In this document: in pieces, positions 10,400 to 20,766 of the stretch
How positions within the stretch are numbered: the stretch's first letter is position 1
Layout of the letters: every line of letters starts with the position of its first letter
Assembly (NCBI RefSeq): GCF_000372725.1
Contig: NW_005200507.1
Coordinates: forward strand, 447,275-511,274
Direction of reading: 5' to 3'
Origin: Emiliania huxleyi CCMP1516
Taxonomy: Eukaryota > Haptophyta > Isochrysidales > Noelaerhabdaceae
DNA length: 64,000 nt
Program-made: the position numbers and the translations under genes
Notes under the pieces: generated by a model
Database searches by the model: none
What the model was told of the DNA's origin: nothing
Seen by the model: the letters and a program-made list of their open reading frames with translations, nothing else

Positions 10400-12063
10400 A
10401 TGCCTCCCGCCGTCCTCATGCTCGGCACCGGCGAGTACACCACGGGCTTCACCGGCTCGGGCGCCTCCGACTCGGACAAGTCGACTGGCGTCGTCGCGCT
10501 CGTGATGCTCGACTTGCGGCGGCGCGGCAAGGTTGGCAGGCTCGGGATGTGCGGCACGGATGGCCGGAAGCTGCCCGCGATCCGCGCGCATATGAAGGCG
10601 GCGCTGGGCGACGTTTACAGCGGCATCGACCCCTCCTGCATCGAGACGTGGCCGCCCGACGGCGTCGTCGACCGAGAGGCGTACGTGGCTGCGGCCGATG
10701 CTTTTGGTCCCGGCGACGTGGCGGTCATCTTCACGCCGGACGACACGCACGGCCCGATCGCGCGGGCCTGCCTGGCGCGCGGCATGCACGTCCTCCTCAC
10801 CAAGCCGCCCGTCAAGACGCTCGAGGAGCACCGTAGCCTCGCGGCCGCGGCGGCGGACGCCGGGCGGCTTTGCGCCGTCGAGGTGCACAAGCGGTACGAC
10901 CCGATCTACAGGGACGCGCGGGACCGCGTGCCGTCGCTCGGCGCCTTCTCCTACTTCACGGCGCACATGTCGCAGCCCAAGCACCAGCTCGACACCTTCA
11001 AGGCGAGGTTGCTCAGACTTAGTGATTAGTGTTTGACCAGTGCTTGATCGGGCAAGCACCAGCTCGACACCCTCAGGCGTGGGCGGGCAAGTCGAGCGAC
11101 ATCTCGTACTACCTCAACTCGCACCACGTCGACTTCCACGAGTGGTGCCTGCGAGGGAGGGCGAGGCCGGAGGCGGTGACGGCGCTCGCCTCGGACGGGG
11201 TCGCGAGCGAGCGGGTCGGCCGCCCGTGTGAGGACACCATCACCCTCGCCGTCCGGTGGCGCAACAAGCTCGAGCCTCCGGCGCTGCAGGAGGAGAACCA
11301 GGGGCGGGAGGGGCGGCAGGAGGGTGCGGCGGCGCGCTCCTTCACAGGAAGCGCGGGGCACGCGGTGTACACCTCGTCGTGGATCGCCGCCCGGGCGGAC
11401 GTGCACTCGCAGCAGCGCTGGCTCTCCTCCTAGACACTTCCTAGACACTTCCTAGACACTTCCTAGACACTTCCTAGACAGCAGCGCTGGCTCCCCTCGC
11501 GGCCACTGCGGAGGCGTGCCCCGGCGGGCGGGGTGTCTCGACCAGCCCTCTCTCGAGCCCTGCCCTGCAGGTTCTACATGGGGCACGGCGGAGAGATGTC
11601 GGTCGACCAGGCGCACCGCGGCTACACGGTCGCGCAGGACGGCAAGGGCTTCGCCTCGGTGTAGCCCCCGCCCCCTGGCCCGCCCCCTGGCCCCGCCCTG
11701 CCGGAGCCGGCCGAGGAGGCGCCTCGCTCCCGGCCCAAGCCCCCTCTCTCCCGCTGGCAGGTGAACCCGCTCTTTTGGAAGCCGGCTCGCGACGCCCTCA
11801 CGCGCGAGTTTACCGGCCAGCGCTGCTACGGCTACCTCTCCTTCGAGGCCTTCGTCGACGCCGCCGCCGCGTGCAACGCCGGCCGCGCGGTGCCGGAGGA
11901 CTACGACGGCGTGTTGCCGACTGTTGCGACGACGGCGGGCGCGACGGCGATACTCGAGGCGGGGCGGCGCTCGCTCGACGCCAGCGGGCGGACGATGGAG
12001 CTCGTCTACGCGGACGCCGCCGCCGAGACGCCGGTCGGCATCCGGGCCCTCGACTTCTCGTGA
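10400..12063 (+). CDS. Gfo/Idh/MocA NAD(P) oxidoreductase, D-galacturonate reductase-like, 4 exons
   Basis: Exons 10400-11002, 11077-~11414, 11571-11658 and 11761-12063. The N-terminal Rossmann segment starts [13 protein letters not shown], with CGTDG and the later [20 protein letters not shown] and [10 protein letters not shown] blocks typical of Gfo/Idh/MocA dehydrogenases. [16 protein letters not shown] and [19 protein letters not shown] recall D-galacturonate reductases, and the C-terminal [13 protein letters not shown] supports this. The likely role is cytosolic reduction of a sugar acid; substrate is inferred. Introns 1 and 2 use GC donors (11003; about 11415, least certain), intron 3 a GT. 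The end of intron 1 duplicates the end of exon 1, and intron 2 holds five TCCTAGACAC-type units between copies of CAGCAGCGCTGGCT. Confidence 0.8.
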
Positions 12064-12521
12064 GGGCACAGGGAGCCCGCACGCTTCGCGGGGCGGAGAG
12101 AGGAGCAGCTGAGCAGGCGAGACACAGCCGGCCACGTGATGTACTGATGTTGCGCCCGCGGTGTCGCGGTGTACGTAGCGCTTCCGAGGGAACTGGGAAG
12201 AACGAAGAAGCTAGACCGCCGCGGAGCTTTTTTTTCGCGTGCGTGGACGGCCGTCTAGGACCGGTGGGAGGTGGTGGACCGTGTACGTCGTTTGGGGAGA
12301 TTTTGGGTAGGGTACGTTTTTGGGGAGATTGGGACGTCGATAAGAATTAATATGATCAAAAATAGGGCGCGGCGCGCCAGCCAACGAACTGTGAATACTT
12401 ACGACGCATCTGCACATTAAAACATTTATGTCACGCAACGATGGAATGCAACAACTCAGTCCGCACGTCGGGACAGGCGTCACACCCTCCCCGCGCACTC
12501 ATGTCGCGACCACGTGCGAAT
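12064..12521. other. intergenic between convergent genes
   Basis: Holds CG- and AT-rich stretches, including GGGGAGATT repeated near 12295-12330. No gene or RNA recognised. Confidence 0.4.
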
Positions 12522-13316
12522 TCACAGCCCCTCCGCCAGCGGCTCCGAGATCTCGATGAGCACGTTGTCCACCGAGAGGCCGAGCGGGAGCGGCAGCCCG
12601 AGCGCCTCGCTCGGCGCCTGCCCGCACAGCTGCAGCTTCAGGCTCGCAGCGGAGAGGCGCAGCCGGTGTAGCGGGAGCTCTTCGGCTCCAGCGCGCGCAG
12701 GCAGCGGGACGAGCGGCGCCCACAGCGCCTTCAGCGTCGGCGTCCACAGGACGGGCAGGCCGCCGCGAGCCGGCGCACCCTCCGCCGCGCTGCGCGCGCT
12801 CGACCAGCCGCTCACCTCAATCTGCGGAGCAGCGGCAGACTCGGGAGGCCGCTCGACGCACAGCGCGCCGCCGCCCTCCTCAAACTCAATGGCAGCCGCG
12901 GTGGCGGGGACACCCCAGACGCGAACGCACGCCCGCTCCGCCTCGGCGTTCGACACGTACAGCCGCGAGCCCCACTGCCCCACTGTGCCCCGCTTGGAGA
13001 CGAGCGCGCCCATGCTCACGTACTCGAGGTACGGCCCGACGGGAGACTCGTCGTACTCCAGCGCGACGACGCCGCCGATGCTCCAGCCAAAGAGAGAGAG
13101 GGCGCGCACGCCGTCGGGCAGCGCGCCCGCCGGCGGGGACCGCACAACCGCTGGACGGAACCAGAGCCGACCGCGGAACAGCCAAGGGTAGTCTGCGTCC
13201 TCGCCGTTGCGCTCTGATGGAGAGGCGAGTGGCGTGCCGCGAAGAAGACCTCGCAGGAGCGGTGGGGCGCGTGGCGAGGCGGCGGCGAACGCAGTCAGAG
13301 TGCAGGACAGAAGCAT
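12522..13316 (-). CDS. NXD1: NEOXANTHIN-DEFICIENT 1-like protein
   Basis: Intronless, 264 aa from the ATG at 13316. After a leader-like N-terminus (MLLSCTLTAFAAASPRAPPL) the core follows plant NXD1 (acetoacetate-decarboxylase-like fold): YPWLFRGRLWFRPAVV, ALSLFGWSIGGVVALEYDES, PVGPYLEYVSMGALVSKRG and WGSRLYVSNAEAERACVRVW, corresponding to the plant GYTLGG.F.A.Y.DSPAG...ELVVIAG and VNS..A...GR blocks. In plants NXD1 is needed for neoxanthin accumulation, though its biochemical role is unclear. A plastid role in xanthophyll metabolism is inferred. The start context matches those at 8155 and 29325. Confidence 0.7.
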   Translation of the reverse strand: MLLSCTLTAFAAASPRAPPLLRGLLRGTPLASPSERNGEDADYPWLFRGRLWFRPAVVRSPPAGALPDGVRALSLFGWSIGGVVALEYDESPVGPYLEYVSMGALVSKRGTVGQWGSRLYVSNAEAERACVRVWGVPATAAAIEFEEGGGALCVERPPESAAAPQIEVSGWSSARSAAEGAPARGGLPVLWTPTLKALWAPLVPLPARAGAEELPLHRLRLSAASLKLQLCGQAPSEALGLPLPLGLSVDNVLIEISEPLAEGL

Positions 13317-13365
13317 CGGGCACGAAGCGACAATCGTGCTCGCCCTGTTCACGGCGCTCGCCTGC

Positions 13366-13373
13366 ATATATAT
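13366..13373 (-). promoter_or_regulatory. possible TATA-like element of the NXD1-like gene
   Basis: ATATATAT about 50 nt upstream of the ATG at 13316, standing out in a GC-rich background. Position fits a core promoter, but no transcription start is known. Confidence 0.3.
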
Positions 13374-13424
13374 GTGTCTCTGAGCGGTCTGGTGTCCAGT
13401 CACTCTTCTGTTGCACTGTTGCCC

Positions 13425-13470
13425 CACTGGGATAGGGTCGATTCCGCATGGTACGGGACCCCTCGATCGT
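13425..13470 (+). repeat. dispersed ~45-bp repeat, copy 2
   Basis: CACTGGGATAGGGTCGATTC continuing to CCCCTCGATCGTCTC. Inverse copy of 2989-3037; its first 30 bases recur at 45490-45520. Confidence 0.7.
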
Positions 13471-13669
13471 CTCGCCCTCCCTCACTGGGTGATGCTCGTG
13501 GGGGGGGGGGGGGGTCACTTTCCACACAAGCTAACTCACTTTGTTTGTTGTGCAACAAAGGCCCCCTCTGTTGTGCCCCACGCGTGGTGATCGAGACACT
13601 TTTGAGTCACAGGCAGACGAACAATAGGCGCGAAAGCATTCTCCCCCTCCTGACTGAGGCCTCGTCGGG

Positions 13670-15633
13670 TCAGCCTCGGAAGTACGTCCCTCGCCCGACG
13701 TGGTGGAGCAGAGCGGATGCTCGCTGGTCTCTTGGCGACGGCCACGCCTCGGCGCCGCCCAGGAAGGATGCGTGCTTGACCAGCTTCAGCGCGGGGCCTA
13801 GCAGAGGGTGTGGCGTGCCTTTGAAGGGCCTCACTCGCCGGCCAAGCCTCCGCGTGACGAGGCGTGCGCGACCTTGCGGCGCGCGCCAGGTCGCCGCGAG
13901 GTCGAGGGTCGGCGTCCCCGAGACTCTACGGAGCGGCAGGCGGCGAGGAGACTCGGGCGGCCTGGTCGCCATCCGCCGCTCGCGCGGACTGAGCGAGGTG
14001 CGGGCTGGCCGGTGCGGCCTCGGCGGGCGAGGTTGCTTTGCCCGGGCAGAAGCCGGGGCTGGCGCGGGAGAGCCAGCAGGCCTCGACTCGGCATTCTTCG
14101 TTTGGCGTGGCGTGGCGAGGCTCGCCGTCGCAGGCCTGCTCCCGCGGTCTCGAGGCCTGCTGAAGCTGGCCTGCTCTTCTCTAGACTCTTCGCCGTTGCA
14201 CGCCCGCACCAGGCGCTGGCGCCGCATAGAGGCGGACGCCACGTAGGCTCGACGGGACGGATTCCACTCGAGCACCTGCCCAGAGCCGGGCCCCCAGCAA
14301 CGCTCCGCCGCGGGGATGGTCGCGGGCGGGTCGCGAGTTGATGACACGCGGGGCGAGTCGGGCGCGGCCGACAGTAGCTCGCGCATGACCCGCGCCCGCA
14401 TGAGGCCGCGATGCGTCCACGCCGCGAGCTTCAGCTGTTGCGCCTCCTGCAGCAGCCCGGAGTGCGCGCGTGTTTAGCATGAGAGCGCCACACGCACCAC
14501 TCGGACCGCACCGCGCTCAATGAGGCTTTCAGGCACGTGTGTGGGCGGTGCGCGTGGAGCTGCGCCTGGCACGCGTGGCTGACCGCGGGCGGGAAGCGCT
14601 CCAGCAGCTCAGAGCGCTGGAGCGTCAGCACAGTGCAGTCCGAGATCGTCGTCGCCGAGAACCGAGCCCGCTCCGCCAGCGCTGCGTCTTGTTCCAGGAA
14701 GGCGCCCAGCACCTCGCCCCGCCCGACAATGGCGCGCACCCTCGAGGTGACGCCGCCGCTGTCCACTTCCATGCCAGCCTGCACAGCAGGGCGGGTGGAT
14801 GGGCGATGATGGGCGCAAACTTCGCCCCCACGGTGCACGTCGGCTTGCGCCTCCGCGACCCCCCGCATCAGAACGTGGACCGCTCGGACCGGCGCTCCCT
14901 GCTGCTGCAACACCGTGCCGGCAGGAACCGAGGAGGGCTTGAAGTAGTACGAGAGGCGTTGCAGCGCGAGCGGGTCGAGCGGCTGGAAGGCTGGCAGCGA
15001 GCCGATCAGAGCGATCTTCTCCTCGAGCTTCCGCTTTGCCCCCTCCCTCAGACAGCTTTGCCAGGAGGCGCGAGAGAGGGCCGCCAGGCGGCAGCTTCCC
15101 ACGTGCGCGACAGCGCTCGCCGCGCGCGGCGCATCCGAGACCAGCGCGAGCTCTCCAAACACCGACCCCGCGGTCGCGACAAAGACCAGGCTGCCAAACC
15201 GCATCTCCGTCTCTGCCAGGCTGGGCTCCTCTGGCTTTGCCGCCGCCGCCGCCTCCTCTGCGGCGGTGAGATAGAGCCGCCCGTCGGCTCCCTCTGGCGC
15301 CTCGGACGGCTTGCCACAAGGGTGAATGAACATTCCTATGCTGCCGCTGACTACCGCGAACATGGCGTCGCCATAGTCGCCCTGCTCAAAGAGCGAAGTG
15401 CCCGCGCCGACTTCGACGAGCGTGAAGGCAGACGCCAGTTTTGCCTTGACGTCGGCCGTGGGGTCCTCCGAATCGGTGTCGGGGAAGCGGACCGAGTCGA
15501 CGAATGCGAGGGCGATGGTGCGCTGCGCCTCGTCCCGCTCCGCCTCGGGAAGCGCCAGGGCGGCCGCCACCGCGTCGTAGTCCAGCTGCATTGCTTCGAA
15601 TGAGCAGTCGGATCGCTCCAATTGGCTGGACAT
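13670..15633 (-). CDS. cyclic nucleotide-binding-domain protein, 2 exons
   Basis: Exon 1 is 15633-14494 and exon 2 14446-13670, joined by a very short 47-nt GT-AG phase-0 intron that contains TGCTAAAC, a plausible branch site; about 638 aa. Two CNB folds are visible. The first (residues about 60-210) has FTLVEVGAGTSLFEQGDYGD, MFAVVSGSIGMF and GSVFGELALVSDAPRAASAV, the phosphate-binding-cassette pattern FGELAL...PRAA. The second (about 220-350) has IGSLPAFQPLDPLALQRLSY and VLQQQGAPVRAVHVLMRGVAEA but a degraded cassette (GEVLGAFLEQDAALAERARF). The tail is Arg/Pro-rich. No kinase or channel domain is seen, so it is probably a cAMP/cGMP-responsive regulator. The second exon is less certain. Confidence 0.7.
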
Positions 15634-15956
15634 GTTCCCAAGTTTGTGGACGGTTGTCGTTAGAGACGACTCTCTCTCTCCCAACTGTGAACAGTCGTTA
15701 TCTGTATATGCGCAGCTATTCATAGCCGCGCCTGTTGTTTGTGTGTGTATCCGCGCTCTTGGCGCGATTACGAGACTGACTAGTGTGTCGCACTAGTTGT
15801 ACTTTTTGTAATAGTATTCCGCATTCATTGCGAGGGCGGACCACTCCTAGCGTGCAGACCGCGGGAGCTGGTGCCGCGGCCAGTGTAGACCTGGCCTGCG
15901 CTGTGACGCGCGCGCTCATCTTCAACGTGGAGCCGACTGAGGGGTAACTACGTAGC

Positions 15957-16457
15957 ATGTCTAGCAACAACCGTGACAAAGACATGCCGTCCGTCATCCA
16001 ATGGGATGGGACATCTGGCGATCCTTTCAAGGAGTGGAAAAGGGCAATTCTCGACACTGGTGCGGAGCGGACTGACGAATCCGGCTCCAGCGTCGCGGAT
16101 GTCTTCACTGGTGCGGACATGGGAGGAACCGCCGTCGGCGCTCCACCTCTGCCGGCTGGCGCTGCACAGCATTCGCAGAAGATGCAAGCCCTGTACCGCA
16201 CCCGCCGCAAGCAGGCCTACGCCCTCCTGGTCAAGAACATTTCGTGCAAGGACATCAAGTTCCACCTTCGCACAAACTTCTTCCAGCAGGGGGAGCAGGC
16301 GTGGCAGTACCTTTGCTCTATTGGGGACATGGAGCCGCAACGCTCTTGTCACATGCACATGCCCATGCACATGCCCGTGCACATGCACATGCAACCCCCC
16401 ACACAACAAATCAAACAAACAAACAAAGAACCCACAGCAAGAAAGAGGAGGAAATAG
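15957..16457 (+). pseudogene. retrotransposon gag-like fragment
   Basis: The 166-aa frame starts MSSNNRDKDMPSVIQWDGTS and continues GDPFKEWKRAILDTGAE, then QALYRTRRKQAYALLVKNIS and GEQAWQYL. This order (a 'W.G....F..WK' start, then a short helical region with QAYALL and a W-Y-L pair) recalls gag of Copia-type LTR elements. It ends in HMHMPMHMPVHMHM simple sequence and then an (AG)n tract. No protease, integrase or reverse transcriptase follows, so this is a broken remnant. Confidence 0.5.
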
Positions 16458-16607
16458 AGAGAAGGAACGAACGAACGCGGATGGACGGCCATATTCTACT
16501 CACGCTCGAGGTTCTCGAGGTGGATAGGATTCTACCCTTTTGGAGAGAGAGATTTTTGAAAACCAACCGCGTTGGGTAGCGAGCTAGCGAGCGAGGAGGG
16601 GGGGGGG

Positions 16608-16608
<1 letters not shown>

Positions 16609-16679
<71 letters not shown>
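16609..16679 (+). repeat. (GA)n microsatellite
   Basis: About 70 bases of uninterrupted GA following a poly-G run. Confidence 0.95.
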
Positions 16680-16682
<3 letters not shown>

Positions 16683-16770
16683 GTCTTGTGTTTGAGGACT
16701 GGTGTGACGCAGACTCTCGAACCGTCTAACGTCACTCTAACACTCACACATCATTTGGGGCCTGGACCCT

Positions 16771-17909
16771 GAGGGCCCAACTTGAGAATCGTGCTTTTTG
16801 GGTTAGGGACGAAGGCGAAGGACCGATTGCGGTGAAGGACCGCAGGTTAGGGACCGATCGCCGCCGCTCACGCCAGCGGACGGTCGTCGTCAGTGATGTC
16901 AGCTACGCCACCGTCTACCTCGTGCGACATGCGCTCGCCGGCATCGAGCGAGCAACGTGTTCGACCGACCGGCTTGCTGTGCGGACGGCTTCTTGTGGCT
17001 CTCGTCGAGAGCGTTTTGCGGCCCGGCGGGTGGGAGAACATGTGTCGTTTGATGTGTCACTGTGTACGTCATGTCAGTCTTGATAACAAGCACGGTCGAT
17101 CCGTCAAAGCGATATACTCGTCACGTCACGCTGGACGGCTTGCACGGAGCTCTGTGACGGCACACATCAGGAAGACCGCCGTACGGCAAGAAGAGCTCGA
17201 TGGGGAGCGAGAACCGTCAGAGGAGGTTCAGGGGTAACCTGAGTCCTCCGTGACGCGCTCAATCGCTCCCAAGCGGGTGGCTCTCGAAAATCGTCGATAT
17301 CTTCCGAAAAGACTGCTCTTGCCCAGAGCAGCCGACGCGATGCAGACGGAGGCGCAGAAAGGCTACGAGTACTCAACGAGTTCCGCGACCTACGCAGTCA
17401 AACCTGGGGGGAACTGACCGCATGAAGGCGGACTTCCGACACCTCCGTGAGCACCTTTGGCGATTCTCGCTCCCCATCGAGCTCTTCTTGCCGTCGGCTC
17501 TTCCTGTGTGCCGGCACAGAGCTCCGTGCAAGCCGTTCAACGTGATCGTGACGAGTGTATCGCTTGACGGATCGACCGTACTTGTTATCAAGACTGATAT
17601 GACGTACACAGTGACACATCAGACGACACATATTCTCCCACCCGCCGGGACGCAAAACGCTCTCGACGAGAGCCACAAGAAGCCGTCCACACAGCAAGCC
17701 GCTCCTCGGACAGGCGAGCTCGCTCGATGTCGGCGAGCGCATTGCGCACGCTTTGGACGGTGGCGAAGCCAAAAACACCGATGGTGGCCGTCCGCTGGCG
17801 TGAGTGGTGGCGATCGGTCCCTAACCTGTCGCTCGCGGTCCCTAACCCATAAGTAGTCCTTCGCGCTTTAGTCCCTAACCAAAAAGCACGATTCTCAAGT
17901 TGGGCCCTC
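16771..17909. mobile_element. foldback element with ~470-bp inverted arms
   Basis: The left arm (16771 to about 17235) and right arm (about 17430-17909) are inverted copies. Both ends read GAGGGCCCAACTTGAGAATC followed by GTGCTTTTTGG, and inner blocks such as GGCTTCTTGTGGCTCTCGTC and GTGTCACTGTGTACGTCAT match across the arms. The centre is about 190 bp. The 5-bp direct repeat ACCCT flanks both ends (16766-16770 and 17910-17914), consistent with a target duplication. Both arms carry the same open frame (LLCGRLLVALVESVLRPGGW), which follows from the arm identity and is not evidence of function. Confidence 0.8.
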
Positions 17910-17970
17910 ACCCTGGAGCTCGACAGACTCTACAGTCATCGACAAACAAGCTGTGGACGACGGTCCTAAA

Positions 17971-18070
17971 GCACTTGGAGCACTTGGAGTGCGGTCATCA
18001 ACCTCACACCCAGGTTCGGGGAGCTGAGAAGCGCACACAGGCCGGAAGTGCGGTTGCGACGCGGGGCAGA
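17971..18070 (+). repeat. GCACTTGGAGTGC-headed dispersed repeat, copy A
   Basis: Begins with GCACTTGGAGCACTTGGAGT, then CCTCACACCCAGG, GGGGAGCTGAGAAGCGCAC and GGCCGGA. It ends about 70 bp before the bestrophin start codon, in the same orientation as the gene. Confidence 0.75.
17980..17992 (+). promoter_or_regulatory. palindrome GCACTTGGAGTGC upstream of bestrophin gene
   Basis: 5-bp inverted arms GCACT/AGTGC around TGG. Lies about 150 bp upstream of the ATG at 18143. The same word lies upstream of the genes at 26095, 42394 and 58521. Confidence 0.4.
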
Positions 18071-18142
18071 TGAATGATGGCGTCTGTTCACACCCTGTGA
18101 CCTGACTCACTGCTCGCGCCGCTCTGCACCTGTCCCGCCGCC

Positions 18143-18642
18143 ATGATCGTCTACCGCAAGGGCATCTCGATACGCGTCCTGCTCCGCATCTCTGGCTCTG
18201 TTATGCCTCGCGCGGCCGTCAATGCGCTCCTCTCCGCCGCACTCACGTATCTCATCTCATGCGTGATCCCGCCGGAGGTCCTGCTGCAGCTCTTCAACCA
18301 CCCGTACCCCTTCCAGCCGATGGCCCACGTGGTCGCCTTCGCCCTCGTGTTCCGAACCAACGTCGCGTACAACCGCTACTGGGAATCCTGTACGGAGGTT
18401 TGCTTGATGTCCGCAAAGTGGGGCGACACGTTCGCCGAGGCGCTCAGCTTCGACGAGCTCTCAAAGCCGCGCGCCGCCGACGCGCCGCCGCTGAGCGGCG
18501 AGGAGCGGGCTCAGGCGCACCGCGAGCGGCGCCTCTCGCAGGCGCGGCTCGTCCACCTCGCCTCCCTCATGCACGCCCTCGCGCTGCAGTACCTCCGGCG
18601 GGATGACGACCTCGGAAAGCTCGTGGCCGCAGAGGTGGCGGA

Positions 18643-18677
<35 letters not shown>

Positions 18678-20766
18678 GCGAGTGGGCTGGCGCGACCCTG
18701 CACCTGCCGACTGCCCCCGGGACGACCGCCCGGCCCGTGGGAGTAGAGAGGGACGGCAGCGACGAGGACCGAGCCCAGGAGCAGACGATGGAAGAGGTTG
18801 GCGCGGCCTCCCCGTCCTCGCTGCCGTCGCCGTCGGAGGTGCTGGCAGCAGCCCGGCGGCTCGGCCGGCGAGGCGCGGGCCTCACGCAGGAGGTGAACGT
18901 GTGGCCTCCCCTGCCGGTGCTCGGAGGCGTCGGCAGCGAGGAGGTGCGCAGACTGTAGCCAGTGCGGTCGCGCCTCTCCGACGGAGACGGCAGGGGAGGC
19001 CACACCTCTCCGGCGCTATATCCTCTCTCCGGCGCTGACCGGCCCTCTCAGCCCGTTCGCTGCGGACCCCGCCTCTCTGCCAGGCGCTCGACCTCAAGTT
19101 CTCCGAGGACCGCGTCTCGANNNNNNNNNNNNNNNNNNNNNNNNNNNNNNNNNNNNNNNNNNNNNNNNNNNNNNNNNNNNNNNNNNNNNNNNNNNNNNNN
19201 NNNNNNNNNNNNNNNNNNNNNNNNNNNNNNNNNNNNNNNNNNNNNNNNNNNNNNNNNNNNNNNNNNNNNNNNNNNNNNNNNNNNNNNNNNNNNNNNNNNN
19301 NNNNNNNNNNNNNNNNNNNNNNNNNNNNNNNNNNNNNNNNNNNNNNNNNNNNNNNNNNNNNNNNNNNNNNNNNNNNNNNNNNNNNNNNNNNNNNNNNNNN
19401 NNNNNNNNNNNNNNNNNNNNNNNNNNNNNNNNNNNNNNNNNNNNNNNNNNNNNNNNNNNNNNNNNNNNNNNNNNNNNNNNNNNNNNNNNNNNNNNNNNNN
19501 NNNNNNNNNNNNNNNNNNNNNNNNNNNNNNNNNNNNNNNNNNNNNNNNNNNNNNNNNNNNNNNNNNNNNGCCTCACCCCCGGGCACACGAGCCACGCCTC
19601 ACGCCTCGTCTCCCCCTCCGCCTCTCGACAGGTGCTTTCGGACGGCAACTTGGGCTTCCGGCAGGCGCGCGACTGCACAGCGAGATGCTAACTGTGAGGA
19701 GGAAGAAGTTCGCGAAGCGTGTGCTCAGTCTGAGACACGCTGCATGGCCTCTCGGCACCTTCCGGCACAGGCACGCAAGATCGAGGACGTGCCCTTCCCG
19801 TGGCCGTACGCTCAGATGGTCGCCTTCCTCCTCCTCACCTTCTCGGTCACCTTCCCGCTCATGGTGGCCTCGCAGATGGCGCAGCTGCCCGAGCAGGGCC
19901 TTGCCGTCGGCCTCGAGCGGCCAGCGCAGAGCTTCTTCGAGCGAGGCATCGTCGAGTGGACTCCGCCGCTCCTCACCTTCCTCACCATCATGGGCGCCAG
20001 ACACACTCCGAGACTCCGCCGAGATAGACGCCGAGATAGACCGAGATAGACGCCGAGATAGACGCCGAGATAGACGCCGAGATAGACGCCGAGACGCCGC
20101 CGGAGATCACTGCTGAGGTATACCCGACCTCCCCGTCCCCCCTCGCCTCGCCTCGGCTCGCCGCGCAGCCCCGCCCCTCTCCCTCCCCTCCCCCGCACAG
20201 GCTACTCTGGCCTCTACTCCACCGCCTCCGTCCTCGAGGACCCGTTCGTCCACCCGCCAAACGACCTCCCCTCCGTCGCCATGCAGCGCGCGTTCAACGC
20301 GCAGCTCCTCACCTCGTGGGACGCTCTCCGACCGCCTCCCCCTCCGCCCGACGGCGCCAAGGAGGGCGGCGCACCCGACGCGGCCGCCGTCGCCGCCGCC
20401 GTCCTCCGCGGTCCGCCTCCCGAGTGCACCGCTGCCGCCTCCGCCGCCGCGTGCGTGCCCGCCCTCGAGTGGGAGGCCACCTGCCGCCTCTGGCTCGCGT
20501 GGGAGGCGCGCTGGCTCGCGCGGCTCGCCGCCGACCAGCAGGAGCAGGCCCTCGCCCTCGCCGAGCCCTCCGACCTCCGCCAGACGCGGCGCGACCCCAC
20601 CCGCAGCTTCTTCTTCCTCGGCTTCCTCCTCTACGCCGTCGAGGACGCGCTGCTCGACGCCGCCTCCATCGCCCTCGCCCTCCTCCCCTTCGGATCGCGC
20701 AGCAGAGAGCGCCGCCGGTGGCGACCCTTCTCGTGGTTCGAGGAGGGCACCAACGTGGAGCACTAG
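18143..20766 (+). CDS. bestrophin/UPF0187-family chloride channel, interrupted by assembly gap
   Basis: The ATG at 18143 has a strong context (GCCGCCATGA). The first exon starts MIVYRKGISIRVLLR with hydrophobic NALLSAALTYLISCVIPPEV and the family's ALVFRTNVAYNRYWES motif. It then has a long variable Ala/Glu/Ser loop up to about 18950. After the gap, exons 19632-19664 (VLSDGNLGFRQ), 19771-19993 (KIEDVPFPWPYAQMVAFLLL, TFPLMVASQMAQLPEQG) and 20201-20766 (GYSGLYSTASVLEDPF onward) join in frame. The introns at 19665-19770 and 19994-20200 are both GC-AG. Bestrophin-type proteins are membrane anion channels; algal members act in thylakoid or plasma membrane. The last exon ends in FFLGFLLYAVEDALLDAAS, unusual for the family. 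One or more exons are lost in the gap. Confidence 0.75.
19121..19569. other. assembly gap
   Basis: Run of N inside the bestrophin-like gene. Confidence 1.
20020..20098 (+). repeat. 12-bp intronic minisatellite GCCGAGATAGAC
   Basis: About six copies of GCCGAGATAGAC inside the third visible intron of the bestrophin-like gene (19994-20200). Confidence 0.9.

Noticed and set aside
16893-17237. protein gene in the foldback arms
   Set aside because: The same frame appears in both arms because the arms are inverted copies; no family features and no start context.
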